In this document: piece by piece, positions 7,180 through 14,202 of the stretch
Layout: every line of letters starts with the position of its first letter
How positions within the stretch are numbered: position 1 is the first letter of the stretch
Source of the DNA: Candidatus Segatella albertsiae
GTDB taxonomy: Bacteria; Bacteroidota; Bacteroidia; Bacteroidales; Bacteroidaceae
Direction: 5' to 3'
NCBI GenBank assembly: GCA_002451555.1
Contig: DKCU01000153.1
Span: 1-18,721 of the forward strand
Length of the DNA stretch: 18,721 bases
The notes under the pieces: model-generated
Told to the model about the DNA's origin: nothing
Databases searched by the model: none
What the model saw: the letters and a program-made list of their open reading frames with translations, nothing else
Program-made: the position numbers and the translations under genes

Positions 7180-7226
7180 GTTAAGTGAAGAGTGAAGAAC
7201 GAAGAGTGAAGAATTCTACACTTAAC
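7180..7226 (+). promoter_or_regulatory. stem-loop in the copper ATPase mRNA leader
   Basis: A perfect 8-bp stem, GTTAAGTG at 7180-7187 with CACTTAAC at 7219-7226, would form in the roughly 90-base leader. The loop contains a 14-bp tandem duplication, GAAGAGTGAAGAAC at 7187-7200 followed by the same sequence with a final T at 7201-7214. There is no U-tract, so it is not a terminator. A regulatory role is possible but unproven. Confidence 0.45.
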
Positions 7227-7257
7227 GTATTGTTGGAAAAATGAAATAGGATAAATA

Positions 7258-9321
7258 ATGAAGAAAACAATACCTGTAATAGGCATGGCATGCTCTGTAT
7301 GCTCTGCCAATGTAGAGCGCAAGCTCAATTCACTCGAAGGCATCAAGTCAGCCACGGTTTCCTTGGCAGGACGCACCGCCCTCGTCGATTATGACCCAGA
7401 GAAGATTACGCTCGAAGATATGAAGCGAGAGATTTCCAATGCAGGTTATGACCTCGTCATCGAGGAGGATAGAAGTGCCGATGAAATCAATCGTCGTGAG
7501 TTTGTCCTCTTGAAACGCAAGACCCTTCTGTCTTGGCTTTTCGCCATCCTCGTCATGGCGTTCTCGATGGGATGGATTTCGCACGGCATGGAGTCGAATA
7601 GTGTGTCTAATGGCATGGATGTGGCGCATCATACCAGTAGTTTTGCTAATCAGTTATGTTTGATTCTCGCTTTGGCGAATATGTTGTATTGCGGTAGAAT
7701 GTTTTATGTTTCCGCTTGGAAACAACTCAAGCATCGTACGGCAAACATGGATTCGCTTGTGGCTTTGAGTACCCTCATCGCCTTCCTATTTAGCACTTTC
7801 AATACCTTCTTTGGAGATAGCGTTTGGACTCCGAGAGGCATCGAGTGGCATGCTTACTTCGATGCATCGGTGATGATTATTACTTTCGTCTTGACTGGTA
7901 GATGCTTGGAAGAGAAGGCGAAGGATGGTACGGCGGCAAGTATCAAGCAGTTGATGGGTTTGCAGCCGAAGACTGCCCGATTAGTTACCAACGAGAAATT
8001 GGAAAAGACGGAAACCGAATGTGCTGATGGCAAATCCCATGCATTCAATGATTATAAGTTGGAGGAAGTGCCTATCTCTACGATAGCCTACGGCGACATC
8101 ATAGAGGTTCGTGCCGGAGAGAAGATTCCTGTGGATGGTGTGGTGACTCTGGCTGAGAGCTTTATGACGGCTGATGCTGCCTATGTGGATGAGGCGATGA
8201 TAACTGGAGAGCCTACTCCTGTTGCTAAACGAGTAGGCGACGAAGTGCTGGCTGGTACGATTCCGAGCCAAGGAAAATTGCGTATGAGAGCTAAGCAAAT
8301 AGGTGAGAACACTGCTTTGGCTCAGATTATCAAGATGGTGCAGGAGGCGCAAGGCTCGAAGGCTCCAGTACAGCGAGTGGTCGATAAGGCTGCGTTGGTC
8401 TTTGTGCCGGTGGTTGCAGCCATCGCTGTGATTACTTTCTTAGCTTGGTGGTTGATAGGGGGCAATGCATATCTGCCTCAGGCGATATTGAGTGCTGTTG
8501 CCGTATTGGTAGTGGCTTGTCCGTGTGCCATGGGCTTGGCTACTCCTACCGCCTTGATGGTGGGTATCGGAAAGGCGGCTCAGAAGCAAATCCTCATCAA
8601 GGATGCCAGTGCCCTCGAAAATCTCCGCAAGGTGAATGCCCTTGTCATCGACAAGACGGGCACGCTCACCATCCCTAACCAGAACACCGATTTTACGAAG
8701 GCAGACAATCTTTCGGCTTTGGCTGCAACTGATGAAAAGGCGCTGCATGATGCCTTGGAATCTCGTGAGACCCTCAAACCTCATGCCGCAGAGGCGATGA
8801 AGCAGTTGCAAGAGGAGGGCATCGAAGTGTATATGATGAGTGGTGATAAGGATGAGGCTGCTCGTTATTGGGCAGAGAAGGCTGGCATCCAGCACTATCA
8901 GAGTAAGGTGAAACCTGGCGATAAGCAAGCTTTGGTCAAGAAATTGCAGGAGGAGGGCAAGCGTGTGCTGATGATAGGCGATGGCATCAACGATACCCAG
9001 GCATTGGCACTTGCCGATGTGAGCATGGCGATAGGCAAGGGTACAGACATTGCGATGGATGTGGCTCAGGTTACGCTCATGGGTGATGACTTGCTGGCAA
9101 TCCCTGAGGCAGTGAAACTAAGCCGAAGAACCGTGGGTATGATCTGGCAGAACCTCTTTTGGGCATTCATCTACAATATCGTTTGCATCCCGTTGGCAGC
9201 TGGAGCGTTGCATCTCTTCGGCATCGACTTCCAGATTACGCCGATGTGGGCAAGTGCCTTGATGGCATGCTCGAGTGTAAGCGTAGTGCTCAACTCGTTG
9301 AGATTGAAGTTGATAAAATAG
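7258..9321 (+). CDS. copA: Cu(I)-type heavy-metal P1B ATPase with reduced nucleotide-binding region
   Basis: A 687-residue inner-membrane efflux pump that exports Cu(I), or possibly Ag(I), at the cost of ATP. One N-terminal HMA domain (1-68) has the metal-binding pair Cys12/Cys15. Membrane helices lie at about 88-106, 130-150, 165-185 and 200-217. The actuator-loop TGE is at 316-318, the CPC metal site at 421-423, the phosphorylated Asp465 in DKTGTLT, the GDGIND hinge at 574-579, YN at 639-640 and MxxSS-like MACSS at 669-673; the CPC, YN and MACSS set fits the copper subgroup. Only about 109 residues separate DKTGTLT from GDGIND, against about 195 in well-studied CopA proteins, and the N-domain HP and glycine motifs are not visible. 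The frame is uninterrupted. It follows the Cys-rich gene and has its own promoter. Confidence 0.9.
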   Translation: MKKTIPVIGMACSVCSANVERKLNSLEGIKSATVSLAGRTALVDYDPEKITLEDMKREISNAGYDLVIEEDRSADEINRREFVLLKRKTLLSWLFAILVMAFSMGWISHGMESNSVSNGMDVAHHTSSFANQLCLILALANMLYCGRMFYVSAWKQLKHRTANMDSLVALSTLIAFLFSTFNTFFGDSVWTPRGIEWHAYFDASVMIITFVLTGRCLEEKAKDGTAASIKQLMGLQPKTARLVTNEKLEKTETECADGKSHAFNDYKLEEVPISTIAYGDIIEVRAGEKIPVDGVVTLAESFMTADAAYVDEAMITGEPTPVAKRVGDEVLAGTIPSQGKLRMRAKQIGENTALAQIIKMVQEAQGSKAPVQRVVDKAALVFVPVVAAIAVITFLAWWLIGGNAYLPQAILSAVAVLVVACPCAMGLATPTALMVGIGKAAQKQILIKDASALENLRKVNALVIDKTGTLTIPNQNTDFTKADNLSALAATDEKALHDALESRETLKPHAAEAMKQLQEEGIEVYMMSGDKDEAARYWAEKAGIQHYQSKVKPGDKQALVKKLQEEGKRVLMIGDGINDTQALALADVSMAIGKGTDIAMDVAQVTLMGDDLLAIPEAVKLSRRTVGMIWQNLFWAFIYNIVCIPLAAGALHLFGIDFQITPMWASALMACSSVSVVLNSLRLKLIK

Positions 9322-9349
9322 AAAATAAAGGCAAGAATTGCGTTTTTTG

Positions 9350-9429
9350 TCGTTTATAGACGATGATGTAAAGCACTTTTTGTCGTCTATAAACGATAAA
9401 AAGTTAGCTGTTTTGTCGTTTATAGACGA
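9350..9429. repeat. three 14-bp palindromes at exact 33-bp spacing
   Basis: TCGTTTATAGACGA occurs at 9350-9363 and 9416-9429, and its reverse complement TCGTCTATAAACGA at 9383-9396. Starts are exactly 33 bases apart, and each copy sits in a T-rich left and A-rich right border, so the conserved unit is about 24 bp. The copies are near-palindromes with one asymmetric pair of positions, and the middle copy is flipped. This looks like a dimer-binding operator array over the promoter of the following ATPase gene. Confidence 0.9.
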
Positions 9430-9446
9430 TAAAATGATTATCTTTG
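9412..9446 (+). promoter_or_regulatory. promoter of the DUF4143 ATPase gene, overlapped by palindrome 3
   Basis: TATCTTTG at 9439-9446 matches TAnnTTTG and lies 31 bases before the ATG at 9478. TTTG at 9412-9415 is a plausible -33 box with a slightly long 23-base spacer. Palindrome 3 (9416-9429) fills that spacer, so a protein bound there should block polymerase. Confidence 0.6.
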
Positions 9447-9477
9447 CAGTCGAATTCCATTTAAACTGTAGAGAAGT

Positions 9478-10734
9478 ATGACGAAAGACTTGATAAAATT
9501 GCTCATATCAGAGTACCAGGCTTATGTGGCTCAGGTGGATTTGGTTCCTCGTGATGTAGAACTCATGGAGGGACAGAATTATGTGTTTGTTGGGTTGAGA
9601 CATGCAGGCAAATCATACCTGATGTTTCAGCGCATAGCACAGTTGATGGCGCAGGGACATAAGCGAGAGGAAATCTTGTATTTCAACTTCGAAGATGACC
9701 GTATAGACTCCTTGGAGGTAAGCGACCTTGATTTGATCAAGACTTGCTACGAGGAGATGTACGACAGTCGCCCCATCTTCTTCTTGGACGAGATACAACT
9801 GGTGGATAGGTGGGAGAAATTTGCCCGTAGGTTGGCAGACCAGAAATACCAGGTGTATATCACTGGTAGCAATGCCAAGATGCTGAGTAGTGAGATTGCC
9901 ACAACACTTGGCGGTAGGTATATGATTCAGGAGGTGTACCCATATTCCCTGACGGAATATCTGAAAGCCAGTGGTATTGATGCAAAAGCTAAGAATGCAC
10001 TTTATGCGCATGGCAAGGATATTGTAAGATTGGCAAATCAATATTTCCTGCATGGTGGTTTGCCAGAGACTGTAGGGATGAAGGAGCCACGCTCTTGGAT
10101 GAGTAATTTGTTTGGTAAAATATTCTTTGGTGACTTGGTGGCGAGGTATAAGATTCGCAACGACTATGCCTTGCGTGTGATGATTCGCAAGATGGCGGAG
10201 AGTGTGAAGCAACCTTTATCGTATAGTAGGATTGCAAGCATCGTGAGTAGTACAGGAAAGAAACTCAGCACTGATGCCACGATAGATTATGTAGGGTATA
10301 TGGCAGACACTTGGCTTATTTTGCCGTATGAGAATTTGTTTGGAAAGTTACAGGACAAGGAGTCCAATCGCAAGTATTATTTCACAGACAATGGCTTGCT
10401 ACATCTTTTCCTTGTCGATGCCGATACCTCGCTGTTAGAGAACGTCGTTGCCATTACGCTCAGACGAAAATATGGTGATGGAAGTTATTTTTGGAATAGC
10501 AAGAATGCCGAGGTCGATTTTGTGATACCGGAAGAGGAAATTGCGATACAAGTTTCCTATTCGATGGCGGATGCCGACACTATGAAGCGAGAGACCGATG
10601 GATTGATAAAACTTGCCTCCTTCCAAAATGTCAAGCGCATGATTGTTGTGACAAAAGATGAGGAAGATGTTGTAGAGAAAGAAGGTCGTCGTATTGAGAT
10701 TATTCCGTTGTGGAAGTGGTTGCTGGAGTATTGA
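9478..10734 (+). CDS. AAA_14/DUF4143-family ATPase
   Basis: A 418-residue cytoplasmic ATPase. The P-loop is GLRHAGKS at 39-46, Walker B is IFFLDE at 100-105, and a sensor-like TGSN is at 129-132. A winged-helix-like segment lies at about 246-285 (LSYSRIASIVSSTG ... YMADTWLILPY). The C-terminal DUF4143 part (about 215-418) has a degenerate PD-(D/E)XK-like core: Glu345 and Asp347 in AEVDFVI, but Gln-Val-Ser at 358-360 where active relatives usually have Glu-Val-Lys. Function in this family is not established. The helix-turn-helix and the operator array directly upstream make autoregulation plausible. It is followed by a strong terminator shared with the convergent LRR gene, so it is a single-gene transcription unit. 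Confidence 0.85.
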   Translation: MTKDLIKLLISEYQAYVAQVDLVPRDVELMEGQNYVFVGLRHAGKSYLMFQRIAQLMAQGHKREEILYFNFEDDRIDSLEVSDLDLIKTCYEEMYDSRPIFFLDEIQLVDRWEKFARRLADQKYQVYITGSNAKMLSSEIATTLGGRYMIQEVYPYSLTEYLKASGIDAKAKNALYAHGKDIVRLANQYFLHGGLPETVGMKEPRSWMSNLFGKIFFGDLVARYKIRNDYALRVMIRKMAESVKQPLSYSRIASIVSSTGKKLSTDATIDYVGYMADTWLILPYENLFGKLQDKESNRKYYFTDNGLLHLFLVDADTSLLENVVAITLRRKYGDGSYFWNSKNAEVDFVIPEEEIAIQVSYSMADADTMKRETDGLIKLASFQNVKRMIVVTKDEEDVVEKEGRRIEIIPLWKWLLEY

Positions 10735-10743
10735 TTATATGTA

Positions 10744-10790
10744 AAAAAGTCTTGTCTTCGTAGGGGAAGGCAAGACTTTTTGTAGTTTAT
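10744..10790. terminator. bidirectional terminator between convergent genes
   Basis: AAAAAGTCTTGTCTTC (10744-10759) pairs with GAAGGCAAGACTTTTT (10766-10781) in a 16-bp stem with one G:U-type mismatch and a 6-base loop. A-run and T-run flanks serve as U-tracts on both strands. It lies 9 bases after the plus-strand ATPase stop and 13 bases beyond the minus-strand LRR stop, so it can end both. Confidence 0.9.
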
Positions 10791-10793
10791 GCT

Positions 10794-13505
10794 TTATGGT
10801 ACCATGACTTTCTTCGTGGTGCCATCGCTGTATTTCACAATGTTGAGCCCTTGGGTAGGGGCGTTCAAACGTTGACCATTGATAGAATAACGAGCGATTT
10901 CGTGAGCCTCTCCTTGGTTGTCAGAGTCGGTGGTAACCTTGTCGATGCCAGTAAGTTTGTTAAAATCGTATTCTACGATGCGGCTGAAGTTCCACCCACC
11001 TGCTTTTCTGTATGCCTCAGCTGAGCCTATTGGCACATAGAGTGTATCATGGCTTTTGTGATCCTCCAAGTAAAATACATCGCTTCCTAAGGTTGGAGGA
11101 GTACTCCTATTACAATATACATAATCCAATGACGAACAATATCTGAAAGCATCGTAATAAATTTCCGTCACAGAACTCGGGATAAAGATTGATTCTAATG
11201 ACCAACAACCATCGAAAGCCCTGTAAGAAATTTGCCTTGTTCCTACTGGTATATTTACCGATTTTAAAGAACTACAGTTTCTAAACATATAATGGGTTAT
11301 TGAACTCCATTCTGGTAGTACTATTTGCTCTACGTATGGGTTGTCATCAAAAGAAAGGTCACATGTTAAAGAGTCTTCGAATGTTTGACTAATATCTAAG
11401 AAATGAAAATATTTATAATGGATGAAACTAACGTCGGAATCGCTCAGATAGCCAATTACTTTTAATTTCTTAATTTTCCCCCTATATCCAATAGCTTCTT
11501 TTAAAGAAGAATAAGCACCTAAATCAATGGTAACTAAATCTTCAGAATAATCGTGTTCGACAATGTTCTTAAACATTTTCCAAGTTTCCTTATTCTTATA
11601 TGTATATACCGAACCTTTAGGTACATAGACAATACATTTCTCTTTGTTCACCCCATCAAACGCAGTTGAGGCTGCAAGCACGTCCTTTTGGCAATAAATA
11701 CTCTCCATATTTTGACAACCAGAAAAGGCTTTTTGGCTGATGCTTCTTAGTCCATAAGGGAATCTCATGGATGTTAAGCTGCTACAGCCATCGAATGTCT
11801 CGTTGCCAATTTGTGTCACCTTCGCTGGTATATTGACTGAAGTTAGGTTTCTACACCCTTGAAATGCTCCATTGCCAATTTGTGTCACCTTCTCTGGAAT
11901 ATTGATAGATGTTAGACGACTACAGCCACTAAAGGCTTTGTCGCCAATCGTAGTTACACCTTTTGGAATTAGCACAGACTTCAAACTACTACAGCCATTA
12001 AAAGCCTTATTACCAATTTGCGTCACCTTCCAATGCTCTTGCATGCTGATAGATGTCAAACTACTGCAACCAGAGAATGTTCCATCTTTTATTTGTGTTA
12101 TACTATGTGGTATTTCGAAGAACTTTAAACTGCTACAGTTACAAAATGCTTCATTTCCAAGTTGTTCCACATTACCCATGCTGACAAACTTTAGGTTGCT
12201 GCACCCCGAGAAAGCCTTGTCGCCAATTTGTGTCGCACCGCTAATGTTGGCAGATATTAGACTACTGCATCCCGAGAAAGCCTTGTCGGCAATTTGTGTC
12301 TGTTCGATAATGTTGGCTGATATTAGACTGTTACACCCCGAAAAGGCTTCTTTTGCCAGTTTGTATACCCCAGGAATAGTGATGGACGTTAAGCTACTAC
12401 AATTGGTAAATGTCATATTTCTATTGTTCACCGAGGAGCCTGTTGGTAGCGCAATTTGTTGCAATTTTTTTAAATCCTTAAAGTTCAAATCAAGATTTTG
12501 CCAATTATGAGAATCTACAATTTGTGCGTCTCTAAGATTTAAGAATTGCAGATGATCTTTCATCTCACGGATGCATTCAAGGTCATTCTCGTACAAGTAA
12601 CCAACAAAACTTAAGCTGACGATCTTATCTTTCTTGTTTCCGATAACTTCTGCTAAATTTTCTCTATAGATTGAAACTTCATCAGCATCAGCATCATACT
12701 CAACGATGTTCTTAAATGCTTTCCAAGCATCATTCTTACGATATGTATCAGCCAAGCCTGTAGGTACATAGACGATACATTTTTCTTTGTCAACTCCATC
12801 AAACGCAGTTGGATCGGCAAGTATGTTGCTATGGCAATAAATGCTTTTCAAACTTTTACAGCCTTCAAAGGCCTTGCTGTTGATGTTTGTCACCCATTTA
12901 GAGAGTCTAATAGTCGTTAAACTACTGCAACCGCTAAAAGTTTCATCACTGATTTGGCTTACTTCTCCTGGTATGTAGATAGACTTTAAGCCACTGCAAT
13001 TACTGAAAGCTTCTTTTCCAATATTAGTCACGCTCCAAGGTATATTGAAGGTTGTTAGACTTCTACAACCAGAAAAGGCCTTATTATTAATTTGGCTCAC
13101 GTCTTCAGGCAGATCGAAGGAAGCTAAGCTGCTACAGTTACAGAAGGATATGTTATTCCATTCAGTCTGCTCCATATAAGGTAGTATAATCTGTTTTAAT
13201 TCCTTGGCATCATCTAGAGCTAAATTCGTTGTTAAAAGGTATGCTCTACTGAGGTCTAAAAATTCCAGATGTTTCATTTCACGAAGAAACTTCATACCGG
13301 AATCGTCTAATTCAGAGAATATTGTTAAGTTGGTAATCTTATCTTTATTGCTTCCAATAGATTCATCTTCTTCTAAAGGGCTATATGCGATAACTTGCTC
13401 AGTGATGAGATCATCATCTGCCGCAAATGTAGGCAACACGCTGCTGAGCAGCATGAATGCCAAAAGCAAATATTGCTTTTGGCAAAGTTGAGTAAAAATT
13501 CCCAT
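10794..13505 (-). CDS. BspA-like leucine-rich-repeat surface/secreted protein
   Basis: A 903-residue exported protein with a signal peptide at about 1-28 (QYLLLAFMLLSSVLPTFA). It consists of TpLRR/LRR_5 repeats of about 23 residues with consensus IGxxAFxGCSSLxSxxIPxxVTQ. Three blocks are visible: 34-271, 277-651 and 656-847. Each opens with a short degenerate strand unit (for example KDKITNLTIFSELDDSG) and closes with a YVPxG...Y...W..F.NIVEYD cap at 246-271, 627-651 and 823-847. The C-terminus (852-903) has the Prevotella-type ending ARYSINGQRLNAPTQGLNIV...KKVMVP, resembling a secretion or sorting tail. BspA-like proteins are cell-surface adhesins in oral and gut Bacteroidota; adhesion is inferred here. 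It starts 24 bases after the DUF6998-like gene and probably shares its promoter. Coding sequence is more AT-rich than neighbouring genes. Confidence 0.9.
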   Translation of the reverse strand: MGIFTQLCQKQYLLLAFMLLSSVLPTFAADDDLITEQVIAYSPLEEDESIGSNKDKITNLTIFSELDDSGMKFLREMKHLEFLDLSRAYLLTTNLALDDAKELKQIILPYMEQTEWNNISFCNCSSLASFDLPEDVSQINNKAFSGCRSLTTFNIPWSVTNIGKEAFSNCSGLKSIYIPGEVSQISDETFSGCSSLTTIRLSKWVTNINSKAFEGCKSLKSIYCHSNILADPTAFDGVDKEKCIVYVPTGLADTYRKNDAWKAFKNIVEYDADADEVSIYRENLAEVIGNKKDKIVSLSFVGYLYENDLECIREMKDHLQFLNLRDAQIVDSHNWQNLDLNFKDLKKLQQIALPTGSSVNNRNMTFTNCSSLTSITIPGVYKLAKEAFSGCNSLISANIIEQTQIADKAFSGCSSLISANISGATQIGDKAFSGCSNLKFVSMGNVEQLGNEAFCNCSSLKFFEIPHSITQIKDGTFSGCSSLTSISMQEHWKVTQIGNKAFNGCSSLKSVLIPKGVTTIGDKAFSGCSRLTSINIPEKVTQIGNGAFQGCRNLTSVNIPAKVTQIGNETFDGCSSLTSMRFPYGLRSISQKAFSGCQNMESIYCQKDVLAASTAFDGVNKEKCIVYVPKGSVYTYKNKETWKMFKNIVEHDYSEDLVTIDLGAYSSLKEAIGYRGKIKKLKVIGYLSDSDVSFIHYKYFHFLDISQTFEDSLTCDLSFDDNPYVEQIVLPEWSSITHYMFRNCSSLKSVNIPVGTRQISYRAFDGCWSLESIFIPSSVTEIYYDAFRYCSSLDYVYCNRSTPPTLGSDVFYLEDHKSHDTLYVPIGSAEAYRKAGGWNFSRIVEYDFNKLTGIDKVTTDSDNQGEAHEIARYSINGQRLNAPTQGLNIVKYSDGTTKKVMVP

Positions 13506-13529
13506 ATTTTAAAACGATTAAGTTAGTGA

Positions 13530-13973
13530 CTAAATATGATACTTAGTTTTGATAGCTGCGGTGATGTCCTTGCCTACTCCTTGTTTCTTAACGGAAGATA
13601 CACTGATGACTTCTCTTCCTTTGCCTTTGTAAGCCATCTGCTTAGCTTCTGTATTGGTAAGTTCTTTAACAAGCTTAATGGTACCGTCTTCATTGTAGAG
13701 AACAACTATGAAATAGTCGAACTCCCAAGAATGGATGTCAGACAAGCTACCTGCTATCTTGCCATTCTTCGCCACTCTGGCTTTCACTTGGTATCTTTTT
13801 CCGTCTGCGGTGAAATCGTATGCCTTGCAAGATGCATCAGCAAGTTCACCACCATAGAAGTCGGATATCAACTCTTCCGTAAAGTCGCCCTCAATGTTGT
13901 TGGTACGGAACTTCTTGGCTACTAGTTTTCTGACGTAGCAGTACATTTGCCACAATTCAATTTTATTCTCCAT
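13530..13973 (-). CDS. small DUF6998-like protein, possible PD-(D/E)XK fold
   Basis: A 147-residue cytoplasmic protein without signal peptide or membrane segment. The middle reads GDFTEELISDFYGGEL (29-44), AYDFTADGKRYQVKARV (51-67), then WEFDYFIVVLYNEDGTI (83-99). This order of acidic helix, Gly-rich turn, DGxRYQVK strand and hydrophobic Dyflvvly strand resembles the DUF6998 family and the PD-(D/E)XK nuclease core, with Glu33/34, Asp53 and Gln-Val-Lys64 as candidate site residues. A nuclease role is inference only; no known restriction partner is next to it. It is the first gene of a transcription unit whose second gene is the LRR protein. Confidence 0.65.
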   Translation of the reverse strand: MENKIELWQMYCYVRKLVAKKFRTNNIEGDFTEELISDFYGGELADASCKAYDFTADGKRYQVKARVAKNGKIAGSLSDIHSWEFDYFIVVLYNEDGTIKLVKELTNTEAKQMAYKGKGREVISVSSVKKQGVGKDITAAIKTKYHI

Positions 13974-14044
13974 TATCTTCTGTATTTTAATAATTTGACA
14001 ATCAGTTTTCTGTCTTTACAAAGTGGATGTATAAACAGCCATGG

Positions 14045-14073
14045 CAAAAGTACAAAAAAGAAATGGGGGGCAA
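14045..14073 (-). promoter_or_regulatory. promoter of the DUF6998-like/LRR operon
   Basis: On the minus strand TACTTTTG (complement of 14045-14052) is a -7 element, preceded after an 18-base spacer by TTG (complement of 14071-14073). It predicts a start of transcription near 14038 and a leader of about 65 bases. It is divergent from the promoter at 14140-14171. Confidence 0.65.
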
Positions 14074-14139
14074 TTTTGGCTATGTTTTTTAAACTTTTTT
14101 ATACGAAGAGCATTAAAGAAGAAAAACGAAAGCTAAAAG

Positions 14140-14171
14140 TTTGGTGATTTCACGGAAAATGCTTAATTTTG
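14140..14171 (+). promoter_or_regulatory. promoter of the AAA-ATPase/PD-(D/E)XK gene
   Basis: TTTG at 14140-14143, a 20-base spacer and TAATTTTG at 14164-14171 give a textbook Bacteroidota promoter, 31 bases before the ATG at 14203. This is the best-formed promoter in the window. Confidence 0.75.
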
Positions 14172-14202
14172 CCCTTGTAAAATAGAAAACGCTATAGCAA
14201 GT

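Larger units (their letters stand above)
6680..7184 (+). repeat. copy 1 of the duplicated ~500-bp metal-locus module
   Basis: This segment, from AGGATAATATATA just before the start codon to GTTAA in the following leader, is repeated in the same orientation at 15802-16301. Both ends of the gene are strongly conserved and the middle of the coding region has diverged. About 70 bases after the stop codon, including the promoter, are roughly 87% identical by hand alignment. It contains a complete Cys-rich gene plus the promoter of the copper ATPase gene. Confidence 0.85.

Noticed and set aside
9331..9348. Terminator after the copper ATPase (GCAA/TTGC followed by T-run)
   Set aside because: The stem is only 4 bp, and the T-run belongs to the border of the first palindrome.
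9350..9429. Three regularly spaced repeats resembling a mini CRISPR array
   Set aside because: The units are near-palindromes with the middle copy flipped, the gaps are only 19 bases, and they sit on a promoter with no cas genes nearby; an operator array fits better.
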